This document shows, piece by piece, positions 6,389-13,124 of a stretch of DNA of 17,079 bases. The stretch is from Litorimonas sp963922935 (GTDB taxonomy: Bacteria > Pseudomonadota > Alphaproteobacteria > Caulobacterales > Maricaulaceae): positions 1 to 17,079 of the forward strand of contig CAWUKE010000027.1 of NCBI GenBank assembly GCA_963922935.1, in the 5' to 3' direction. Numbering within the stretch: the stretch's first letter is position 1; every line of letters begins with the position of its first letter. Both the position numbers and the translations under genes were made by a program. The notes below the pieces were generated by a model. That model saw nothing but the letters and a program-made list of their open reading frames with translations. It searched no databases and was not told the DNA's origin.

Positions 6389-7129
6389 TTACTTCTCGCG
6401 CGCGAGGATTTTCTCGACCATGGCGAGATCGGCAACACTATCCACGTCAATCGCTGCTTCCGCGTATGGCAGTAAGACGGGCGCGGCCTTCAGTTTGAGT
6501 CTTTTGCCGACAGCGACAAAAGCGTCATCGAGTTTGAGCCTGCCGCTAGCGAACTTCACCCCAAGACCTAGCCCGATTTTTCTGGCCAACGCCAATGGCT
6601 GTTTTCGTAGGCTTTGCGCGCTCCGCCAAAAATCTAAGGCATCGAGCGCTTTCGGCGTTGCGAGGTAGAAAAGATTACATCCTGAAATAGCATGGTCGGC
6701 AAAGCGCATATAGGTGCGGACTGTCTCGGGGTAAGCGGCGACAATCACCTCTTCAGTGGCGAGACCAATTGCCATATCCGCTTTTGAAGCTTGGGCTTGG
6801 CGAAGGAATGTTTTGACAATTTCCGGCGTCAACAAGGCGTGATCGCAGGTCGTGAGCAGAACGGGAAAGTCACCGTCACGGCAGGCCATAAGGGCACTAT
6901 CGGCCGGACCACACCCGCCTTCGACACGCGGAAGGTCTGTCCCTGTTCCGTCATAGCCAGAAATCGTGATATTTTCGACAAGGCCAGATTGTTCAAGGGC
7001 CTCGGCCACACGGCTCAACATCGGCGTTCCGGCCACGGCAATGTCGGCTTTCCACTTAACGCCGGCGGACTCGCATAGCGGGTCGACGCCGGGGCGCTGC
7101 CCGGCCAAGATGACGGCCCTAACGCTCAC
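6389..7129 (-). CDS. MobA-like nucleotidyltransferase (paralogue 1), candidate phosphoglycerate cytidylyltransferase
   Basis: The 246-residue protein has the GT-A/MobA-like fold: VILAGQRPGVDPL with K27, TTCDHALL with D96 as likely metal ligand, and IDVDS (D228, D230) near the C-terminus. It begins at GTG 7129, overlapping the acyltransferase stop by four bases (GTGA), and ends two bases before the flippase. In Caulobacter, from memory, CpgD (CCNA_01210) lies close to the ceramide synthase gene (CCNA_01212) and makes CDP-glycerate from CTP and 3-phosphoglycerate for ceramide diphosphoglycerate synthesis. Adjacency to the same acyltransferase makes this the better of the two CpgD candidates, but I could not compare sequences. 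The alternative is nucleotide transfer onto another head-group precursor. True molybdopterin guanylyltransferase activity is unlikely because the usual LAGGxSxRMG loop is replaced. Confidence 0.82.
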   Translation of the reverse strand: MSVRAVILAGQRPGVDPLCESAGVKWKADIAVAGTPMLSRVAEALEQSGLVENITISGYDGTGTDLPRVEGGCGPADSALMACRDGDFPVLLTTCDHALLTPEIVKTFLRQAQASKADMAIGLATEEVIVAAYPETVRTYMRFADHAISGCNLFYLATPKALDALDFWRSAQSLRKQPLALARKIGLGLGVKFASGRLKLDDAFVAVGKRLKLKAAPVLLPYAEAAIDVDSVADLAMVEKILAREK

Positions 7130-8325
7130 AAATCAATCCCATACATACGGTAGGTTTTATAAGGGTCCGCCCCGGCAATGTCACAAATCCCTTTCACGCC
7201 CTCATTGTCTTCTAAAATCCAAGACAGTTCGCATTGGGAAAATCCCTGATCTCGTCCGGCATCAAAGGCCAGTGAGCAAATCTTATTCACGGCGGCAAGA
7301 CCGCGTTTCGTATTTTGGTACTTTTTCCGAACCCCCATTAAAGGAATACGGGATTTGCGGACTTGCTTGCGCTTTAAGCGCCATAAAAGCTTGGCCCAGT
7401 TGAATGGCAGCAGCCGCCCGTCAAAGCCTTTCACGGCTTCATTCACGTCAGGGATCATCCAAATGAAGGCGGCGGGCTCTTCGTCTATCGACGCAACCCA
7501 AAACCCTTCCGGATACATGATTGGGCGCATTTCCGTCGCCATATGATCGATTTGCGCCGTGGGAAAAGGGAGAAAACCCCAATTTTCTGACCAGGCATCA
7601 TTAAAGATATCCATGGCGAGTGCGACTTCGGATTTAAAGTTGCGCGCATCCATGGATCGCCAGCTGATGCCGTCATCCTTATCAGCCAGCTTCATCAACC
7701 GGCGCATGAAAGGACTGTCGGGCGATCCGTTTGATATGTCCGCGCGGTAAGCCAACATATCGATTTGTTTATCAAAGCCATGCCGTTCGACGGCTGCGAC
7801 CTGCTGGGGGCGGCCAAAAGGCATCATCACGGCTGGGGGATGCTCGAAGCCATCAACGAGCAATCCGCATTCCTCATTCACGCTCCACATAGTGGGGCCG
7901 ACCAAGCGACCATAACCGGCCGTTTTTGCCCAGTCTTTGACCGCCATGAGGAGCGCGTCTTCAACGGCGGCGTCTTCAATACAGTCAAAATACCCGAAAA
8001 AGACCGTATCGTCTTCGTAGCGCGAAAGGTGAGCTTGATTGATAAATCCAGCGATCCGACCGACTGGCAGGCCGCCACGGTAAGCGGTGAAGAAACGGGG
8101 CTGAATGACCGCCATTGCCGGGTTTTTCTTGGCAGAAAGCTGTGAGCACCGTTCCATCCGCAATGGGGCGCGCCAAGCGGGCTCATTGGCATAGAGAGTG
8201 TAAGGAAGCGCGATAAACTCTGCGCTTGCCGCTTCTGCTTCACGAATGTCGATGGTTTGACCCACACCCTGTCTCAGCTCTGATCCAAAGCGTGGCTCTT
8301 GCGCGTAACCGTTAGCCGAGGTCAA
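7126..8325 (-). CDS. bcerS: GNAT-superfamily acyltransferase, candidate bacterial ceramide synthase
   Basis: A protein of about 399 residues of the YghO-like acyl-CoA N-acyltransferase group. The family-typical opening is FIALPYTLY at about 37-45, followed by PAWRAPLRME and KKNPAM. Next come PRFFTAYRGGLPVGRIAGF (first GNAT sheet) and a central YGRLVGPTMWSVNEECGLL. The C-terminal half repeats a GNAT-like fold (FWVASIDEEPAAFIWMIPD). In Caulobacter the ceramide synthase bCerS (CCNA_01212) is a GNAT-family protein that N-acylates the 3-keto long-chain base in the cytoplasm. The nearby spt, ACP and lipid kinase make the same role likely here. The start is uncertain: TTG 8325 overlaps the DUF2141 gene by 14 bases without a clear ribosome site, and GTG 8265 is an in-frame alternative. 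The N-terminal 20 residues should be treated as provisional. Confidence 0.78.
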   Translation of the reverse strand: MTSANGYAQEPRFGSELRQGVGQTIDIREAEAASAEFIALPYTLYANEPAWRAPLRMERCSQLSAKKNPAMAVIQPRFFTAYRGGLPVGRIAGFINQAHLSRYEDDTVFFGYFDCIEDAAVEDALLMAVKDWAKTAGYGRLVGPTMWSVNEECGLLVDGFEHPPAVMMPFGRPQQVAAVERHGFDKQIDMLAYRADISNGSPDSPFMRRLMKLADKDDGISWRSMDARNFKSEVALAMDIFNDAWSENWGFLPFPTAQIDHMATEMRPIMYPEGFWVASIDEEPAAFIWMIPDVNEAVKGFDGRLLPFNWAKLLWRLKRKQVRKSRIPLMGVRKKYQNTKRGLAAVNKICSLAFDAGRDQGFSQCELSWILEDNEGVKGICDIAGADPYKTYRMYGIDL

Positions 8326-8860
8326 CTAGGTTGATGACAATATCCCGACCTTCTGCAGGCACATCGAAACGCGTTTCATCCCAACGCGGCAGGCGTAGGC
8401 TTTCGATTTTTGGGTTATTCGACAAGCCGTAAGGCTCTTTTGGTGTGAAGTTCCATTTTTTGTCGAGGCGGCGATCGGCGTCTTTGTCGTGATAGCCCAC
8501 AACTGCATATTCGCCGGGTGTTGGTACGTTAATGCAAACCAGCATCGGGCCATTGTCAGCCGGCACGCGAATATTCCGGAGCTTTCCAGACCGCTTCATG
8601 AAGTTCTCTTCGCCGAACAGCTCAAGCTTCAAAATCCCCTCGGCCGTTACATTTTGGACAACGACGCGGACCTGAGAAACATCCGCGCGACAAGGATCCG
8701 ACGCATCGCGATCATAAAGTTCAAGCCCACGGGCTTCACCCAGAGCTGAGAGGGGTTCCTCGGTCTCACTCGCCACAGCCATTCCAGCAAAAGCTGTTAC
8801 GAAGACTGCGGATAGGACTGAAGTTTTCCAAAAGGTTATGTGTGAGCGGTTTGCCTTCAT
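8312..8860 (-). CDS. Secreted DUF2141-family protein
   Basis: The 182-residue precursor has a clear signal peptide: basic start (KANRSHITFWK), hydrophobic core of about 17 residues, and a predicted cut after AVA at residues 28-30. The mature part matches DUF2141 (COG4704): a beta-rich domain with GILKLELFG, the characteristic GEYAVVGYHDKD at 116-127, then RLDKKWNF and EPYGLSNNP. Cysteines C57 and C109 could form a disulfide in the periplasm. Function of the family is unknown. It is the first gene of the leftward operon, directly before the acyltransferase, and is divergent from the LptF/LptG genes. A role in periplasmic handling of the lipid product is therefore plausible but only inferred. 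ATG 8860 is preferred over GTG 8884 because it gives a normal signal peptide and has AAGAAG upstream. Confidence 0.85.
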   Translation of the reverse strand: MKANRSHITFWKTSVLSAVFVTAFAGMAVASETEEPLSALGEARGLELYDRDASDPCRADVSQVRVVVQNVTAEGILKLELFGEENFMKRSGKLRNIRVPADNGPMLVCINVPTPGEYAVVGYHDKDADRRLDKKWNFTPKEPYGLSNNPKIESLRLPRWDETRFDVPAEGRDIVINLVDLG

Positions 8861-9009
8861 GATGGCTTCTTTATAGAGGGTCACAGATGAGCCTGAAATG
8901 AACTGTAACAGCGTGGCCTTTCACGGCTGGTTACGGAATGTTCCAGACCCATTTGGTACAAAACCCTCTTATGGCCCCTTTTGGCCGGACGCAACATGAC
9001 AGGAAGAGC
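8861..9009. promoter_or_regulatory. Divergent promoter region between the two lipid operons
   Basis: This 149-base spacer must serve both the leftward DUF2141/acyltransferase operon and the rightward lptF operon. On the minus strand TATAAA occurs shortly before ATG 8860, but no good -35 element sits at the right distance. On the plus strand TTGGTA near 8953 could be a -35 element without an obvious -10. A small inverted repeat GGCC, loop CCTTTT, GGCC lies at 8973-8986. No operator can be named. Shared control of the two operons is expected from the layout. Confidence 0.4.
9001..9006 (+). promoter_or_regulatory. Ribosome binding site deciding the lptF start
   Basis: AGGAAG ends three bases before ATG 9010. 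The frame is open upstream to an ATG at 8938, but the added 24 residues are polar, unlike family N-termini, and lack a ribosome site; 9010 gives the usual short cytoplasmic tail before the first membrane helix. Confidence 0.6.
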
Positions 9010-10221
9010 ATGGGACGGCTGAACATCTATTTGTTCAAAAAAGCCTGCGTCGCGATCGGTGGCTTGATCGTTTTTGCCTGTGGCGTTCTGTTGCTTGAGC
9101 GTCTTTTACGCATCTTCGAAGTCGTGACGACATCAACAAATCCGGCCTCAGACGCGACGCAAATGATCGTCTCGCTACTCCCCTACTATCTGGGCATGGC
9201 CGTACCCTTAGCTTTGATGCTGGGCACGATTATCACCGTCGATAGGTTTTCAAGATCATCAGAGCTTACTGCAGCCCTAGGGGCCGGTATTTCCCTCACC
9301 CATATGACAAAGCCATTTCTGGCCATCGCAGCCATTTTGGCGGTTGTTTCTATTCTGATCGAGGGTTGGTTACAGCCGCTGGGCCGCTACCAATACCGCT
9401 CGGTCGAGAACACTGTGCGGCAGACAAGCTTCACGGCCGCTTTGCGGGAAGGCACATTTACGACCGTCGGGCGTCGAACATTCTTCGCGGGCACAGCGTC
9501 GCCGGAAAACGGAATCGGCCCTATTTTCATCTATGAAGAAATCCGGGATGAAAACGGTCTGCCGGAAGTGCGTATTACAACCGCCAATCAAGGGGAGTTG
9601 ATTGTCCGTGAAGAAACGGGCGCCCCCGTTTTGCAGCTCGCCTCTGGCAAAGCCTTTCGCGTAACCCCCAGCGAACGCCTTTCAGGTGACCTTGCTTTTG
9701 GAGGCAGCTCCGTTGCGGGTGTTGCCACAGTGGTGCCGTTCCGTGTGCGCGGCAATGATGAGAGGGAGCTCACAAGCGGCGAACTTTTTGAAAACCGACG
9801 CGGTGACCGTCGGACCGAAATTGATCGCAACACCAACAACGCCGCCCTCCATATCCGGATTGCGAAGACTGTTATGCTTTTCATCCTGCCATTTTTAGCC
9901 GTTCCGTTTGGGCTGAACTATGGCCGCAACCCCTCCAGCGCGGGAATTTTTGTCGGGATCGTCTTTATCGTGGCTTTGCAAAAAGCTCTTGAATTTGCGC
10001 AAGGCCTTGGGGCGGCTGGAACCATAGCCCCTTGGATGGGTATTTGGGGCCTGATGGCCTTATTGGCGATTTTTGCGGCGGTCATTTTCCGCAAATCCGC
10101 TTTCAAAATGGGGCAACCCCCACTTTCCAGCTTCGCCATGTGGATCAATCACGTGCAGGGACAGATAAAAGCGCGGATCGCCAAAATCCGAAACCGGGAG
10201 GCTCGAGCCGCCCGTGCTTAA
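9010..10221 (+). CDS. lptF: LptF/LptG (YjgP/YjgQ) family permease, first of pair
   Basis: A 403-residue inner-membrane protein with the LptF/LptG plan. Three N-terminal membrane helices precede a periplasmic beta domain (about residues 130-270), and three more helices follow at the C-terminus, including a segment ending FLAVPFGLNYG. The cytoplasmic coupling helix SSELTAALGAGIS (83-95, E85) matches the E. coli LptF/G helix that docks on the LptB ATPase, so the protein should still be ATP-driven. LptB2FG normally extracts LPS from the inner membrane. This gene overlaps the second permease gene by eight bases. Unlike the usual setting beside pepA or lptD, it sits between the candidate ceramide synthase and ceramide kinase genes. 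It may therefore be a paralogue dedicated to sphingolipid export, or the cell's only copy. Confidence 0.88.
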   Translation: MGRLNIYLFKKACVAIGGLIVFACGVLLLERLLRIFEVVTTSTNPASDATQMIVSLLPYYLGMAVPLALMLGTIITVDRFSRSSELTAALGAGISLTHMTKPFLAIAAILAVVSILIEGWLQPLGRYQYRSVENTVRQTSFTAALREGTFTTVGRRTFFAGTASPENGIGPIFIYEEIRDENGLPEVRITTANQGELIVREETGAPVLQLASGKAFRVTPSERLSGDLAFGGSSVAGVATVVPFRVRGNDERELTSGELFENRRGDRRTEIDRNTNNAALHIRIAKTVMLFILPFLAVPFGLNYGRNPSSAGIFVGIVFIVALQKALEFAQGLGAAGTIAPWMGIWGLMALLAIFAAVIFRKSAFKMGQPPLSSFAMWINHVQGQIKARIAKIRNREARAARA

Positions 10222-11299
10222 GTTCCTCCTCTATCTGTCCCGCACATTTCTGCGCACTTGGATCATGGTGGTCTTTGGCTTCCTTGTCTTGATCGGCCTG
10301 CTCGACAGCCTGGCAAATGGCGCCGATATTATTGAAAGCGGCGAGGGGTTTCAGGGGACCTTTAAATATATGGGGCTTCGCGCCCCTGTTATCTTTGACC
10401 GGATTTTCGTCTTCACCTTGGTCGTTTCAATCCTGCTGACCTATGTAAAATTGATCCGGCAGCATGAGTTAGTCGCGCTACTGGGTTTTGGCATCAGCGC
10501 GACACGACAGGTTCTGCTGTTGATACCGGTCATCTTGTTCACCTCGATTAGCTCTATCATTTTCATTGATTTCGCCATGGCCCCCGCCGTCCGGGCGCTG
10601 CAGGCTTGGGGCATCGGCGAATATAAAGTGAAAAACATCACTGAAGAAAATCCGCTCTGGCTGGAAGACAATGGCAACATCATCCGGGCAACAGACCGAG
10701 AAAGCTATGAAACCCTCGCCAACGTCCAAATCTTTGAACGCGATGAACTTGGCGCCGTTGAGGAGATTGTGTGGGCTGAGCGTGCCATCTTCATGGACTC
10801 GGACGGGAACTGGGAACTTGAAGGGATCAAAACTCTTCGCGTAGCTGACGCCCAAGGCGAAGCCAGAAAAGCACAACCCTTTGAAGGCACGCGCCGCTGG
10901 GAAACGGATCAAACCCCAAAATCGATTGCGCGCCTTGCGGCTGAACCGCGGGACTTATCCTTATCAGAAATGCGCAGCTTCATGCGGCCCGGCAATAGCG
11001 GGTCCCAACCCAGCTTTGCTTACAGCTTCTGGCACGCCCACCGCCTGACGCGTCCAATTGCTGTCGTCATCCTTCTCATCGCTTGTGCCGCCCTCATGCA
11101 GCGCACAGGTCGTGAAGATACGGGTGACCGGACACTTATTGTGGGCTTGGCCTTAGGCTTTTTATTCCTCATTATCGATGGTGCCCTCGCCACATTCGCC
11201 TCTTCTGGCAGTCTCAGCGTTGCGCCAGCGATCATTCTGCCGCTTTTTGCCTTTGGTCTTTTTGCAGCCTACTTGCTCTCGCGCACCGAAGCCCTTTAG
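10214..11299 (+). CDS. lptG: LptF/LptG (YjgP/YjgQ) family permease, second of pair
   Basis: A 361-residue partner of the preceding permease. It has N-terminal helices (FLRTWIMVVFGFLVLIGLL), a coupling helix RQHELVALLGFGIS (82-94, E85), and a periplasmic beta domain with paired strands around NPLWLEDNGNIIRA. Three C-terminal helices begin at about residue 278. It starts at GTG 10214, eight bases inside the previous gene, so the two are coupled. Fold and size match LptG, which forms the heterodimeric channel with LptF. Ten bases separate it from the lipid kinase gene, placing a lipid extractor and a lipid kinase in one transcript. Nothing in the sequence shows whether LPS or a sphingolipid is carried. 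No LptB-like ATPase or LptC is encoded nearby, so these would have to be supplied from elsewhere. Confidence 0.85.
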   Translation: MLKFLLYLSRTFLRTWIMVVFGFLVLIGLLDSLANGADIIESGEGFQGTFKYMGLRAPVIFDRIFVFTLVVSILLTYVKLIRQHELVALLGFGISATRQVLLLIPVILFTSISSIIFIDFAMAPAVRALQAWGIGEYKVKNITEENPLWLEDNGNIIRATDRESYETLANVQIFERDELGAVEEIVWAERAIFMDSDGNWELEGIKTLRVADAQGEARKAQPFEGTRRWETDQTPKSIARLAAEPRDLSLSEMRSFMRPGNSGSQPSFAYSFWHAHRLTRPIAVVILLIACAALMQRTGREDTGDRTLIVGLALGFLFLIIDGALATFASSGSLSVAPAIILPLFAFGLFAAYLLSRTEAL

Positions 11300-11308
11300 C
11301 AATGCGAA

Positions 11309-12214
11309 ATGGCGACGGCGTTTTTCATAAATCCGCATAGCGAACGGGTCAGCAAAAAAGGCTCCCGCATCGCAACCTATGCACCCGACTTTGACGCCAA
11401 AGTCTATGATCTCGCCCGTTTCGAAGCCCTGCCCGGTCAGGTCGAGGCCGCCCTGTCAAAAAGCGATCTTTTCGTTATCGAAGGAGGTGACGGCACGGTG
11501 CAATGCGTCATGAGCGAGGTGTTACGGCAAGTCCCTGAGAGCGACCCCCTGCCCGATTTCGTGATTGCCTCTGGGGGTATGACCAACCAAGTCGCGAAAG
11601 TGATCGGGATGCGTCGCGTCAGTCGTTCGGGCCTCAAAGCCGTCAGCAAAACTCCAGATGTCCTCTCCACACGTCTCCTGAAAGTCACGGGCGACGGCAT
11701 CAAAGATCAATATGGCTTTCTGTTCTCCACGGGCGCTGTGCCTATGGTCACAAGATACGCCAAAGATGAATTACACGCGCGCGGTATCGGTGGTTCTGCC
11801 GCTGTCGCGGGGGGACTGATAAAAGCGGTGACGAGTGAGCGAGAAAGGCTCATGCCGGCGACAGAATGCGATCTACATATCAATAATACGCATCTTGTTG
11901 GTCCGCATCTAGGGACCGTTGCAACGACCCTCCCAACAATCACGATGGGTCTCGATCCGTTTTGGGGCACGGGGGACGGCGCCTTACGCCTCACCTATGT
12001 CAATGGTCAGTATAAGGGCATTATCCGTCACGTTGCAGGGGTCTGGGTGGGCTTCAAAGATAAAGACCGTAGCCCCGACGGGTTTCACAGTTTCAACGCT
12101 CATGAGGCCACGTTTAAATATGCTGGCCCAGTGATGATGGATGGTGAGCCGCTGCGTTTGAAAGGCGCTGAATTTACCCTCTCGACAAGTCGCACCGTTC
12201 GGATCCGGCGATGA
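11309..12214 (+). CDS. cpgB: Diacylglycerol-kinase-fold lipid kinase, candidate ceramide kinase
   Basis: A 301-residue protein with a DAGK catalytic domain: NPHS at 8-11, the nucleotide-binding GGDGTV at 59-64, GGMTNQVA at 89-96 in place of the usual GTxNDxA, GDGALRLTYV in the second lobe and DGE at 278-280. These kinases phosphorylate the free hydroxyl of a lipid with ATP. From memory, Caulobacter CpgB (CCNA_01218) is a ceramide kinase with a DAGK-type domain, encoded close upstream of spt. The same arrangement is seen here, with one gene between them. The product would be ceramide-1-phosphate, the base of anionic ceramide phosphoglycerate. ATG 11309 is used; no strong ribosome site is visible, and coupling to lptG (ten-base gap) is likely. 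Diacylglycerol or another lipid remains a possible substrate. Confidence 0.82.
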   Translation: MATAFFINPHSERVSKKGSRIATYAPDFDAKVYDLARFEALPGQVEAALSKSDLFVIEGGDGTVQCVMSEVLRQVPESDPLPDFVIASGGMTNQVAKVIGMRRVSRSGLKAVSKTPDVLSTRLLKVTGDGIKDQYGFLFSTGAVPMVTRYAKDELHARGIGGSAAVAGGLIKAVTSERERLMPATECDLHINNTHLVGPHLGTVATTLPTITMGLDPFWGTGDGALRLTYVNGQYKGIIRHVAGVWVGFKDKDRSPDGFHSFNAHEATFKYAGPVMMDGEPLRLKGAEFTLSTSRTVRIRR

Positions 12215-13122
12215 GTGAGCCGCTCGAAGCGCTGATCCGCGCAGAAACACTCGATCCTCCAGCGCGCGTACACAGCGTGATGGACGCTATCCGCACCCGG
12301 CATCCAGATCGGGTCTTAGGCTTTGTCTATTACGGCAGCAGCCTGCGCGCACTGGACGACCCGGAGAAGATGCTCGATTTCTATGTGCTGGTCGATAGCT
12401 ACATGGCGACACATGGACGTGGCTGGCGCGCGCTGACAAACCGCCTCATTCCGCCTGCTGTCTACTATTTGGAAAAGGAAGAAGACGGCCTTCTTTCGAC
12501 CTGTAAATACTCCATCATCTCTCTATCCGAGTTTGAGCGTCGGTGCGCAGATGGATTTCTCTCACAGCTCTGGGGACGCTTTAGCCAACCTTGCGCGCTG
12601 CTCGGTGCTAAGGACGACACGATCGCGGAGCGCATTATCAAAGCCCGCGTCAAAGCCATTCAGCGGCTCGCCAGCGAAACCGCCCCCCTTTTCGAAAGCC
12701 CTGCGACAGCGACAGAATTTTGGGGACGGGCCTTTTATGAAAGCTATCGAACGGAGCTCCGCCCAGAGTCCGATGATGGGCGCGCAAGGGAAATCGTTGA
12801 ACGCTATTTGGAACGATACGAAACGCTCAGCGACGCGCTTTTCGGCAAATCCGAAGATGGGCTTCATGCCGTGCAGGACTTCCCAGGTCAGGGCTCTAAA
12901 ACGCGGTGGTTTTTAAGACGGCTCATAGGACGCCCAATTGCAGCTATCAGAGTGCTCAATAGTGCGGCGACTTTTGAGGGCGGGTTAGAGTATGTTCTTC
13001 GCAAAGTTGAACGCCATAGTGGCGTCAGTTTAGACGTCACAGACGCTCAGAGAAAACATCCAGTGTTGTGGAGCCCGGTGCTCGGATGGAAGCTCTGGCG
13101 CCGGGGCGCGTTCAGCAAGTAG
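12211..13122 (+). CDS. Tam41-family cytidylyltransferase-like protein
   Basis: The 303-residue protein shows the layout of the Tam41/TAMM41 family (mitochondrial CDP-diacylglycerol synthase). YYGSS at 40-44 corresponds to the family's YGSG, and MLDF at 54-57 carries the catalytic aspartate D56. PPAVYYLE fits the AGVYYN segment, CKYSIIS at 98-104 the lysine-containing IKYGVIS, and WGRFSQP at 121-127 the GRLQKP block. A C-terminal helical region near 235-265 also resembles the end of TAMM41. Known members make CDP-diacylglycerol from phosphatidate and CTP at the membrane. The start ATG overlaps the kinase stop as ATGA, so its substrate may be the kinase product, giving CDP-ceramide. That is inference. 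In Caulobacter the gene between cpgB and spt is, from memory, named cpgC; I cannot confirm it is the same family. Confidence 0.75.
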   Translation: MSEPLEALIRAETLDPPARVHSVMDAIRTRHPDRVLGFVYYGSSLRALDDPEKMLDFYVLVDSYMATHGRGWRALTNRLIPPAVYYLEKEEDGLLSTCKYSIISLSEFERRCADGFLSQLWGRFSQPCALLGAKDDTIAERIIKARVKAIQRLASETAPLFESPATATEFWGRAFYESYRTELRPESDDGRAREIVERYLERYETLSDALFGKSEDGLHAVQDFPGQGSKTRWFLRRLIGRPIAAIRVLNSAATFEGGLEYVLRKVERHSGVSLDVTDAQRKHPVLWSPVLGWKLWRRGAFSK

Positions 13123-13124
13123 AC

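Noticed and set aside
6389..7129. Assignment as molybdenum cofactor guanylyltransferase MobA.
   Set aside because: The LAGGxSxRMG nucleotide loop is replaced by LAGQRPGV, and no molybdenum cofactor gene is nearby.
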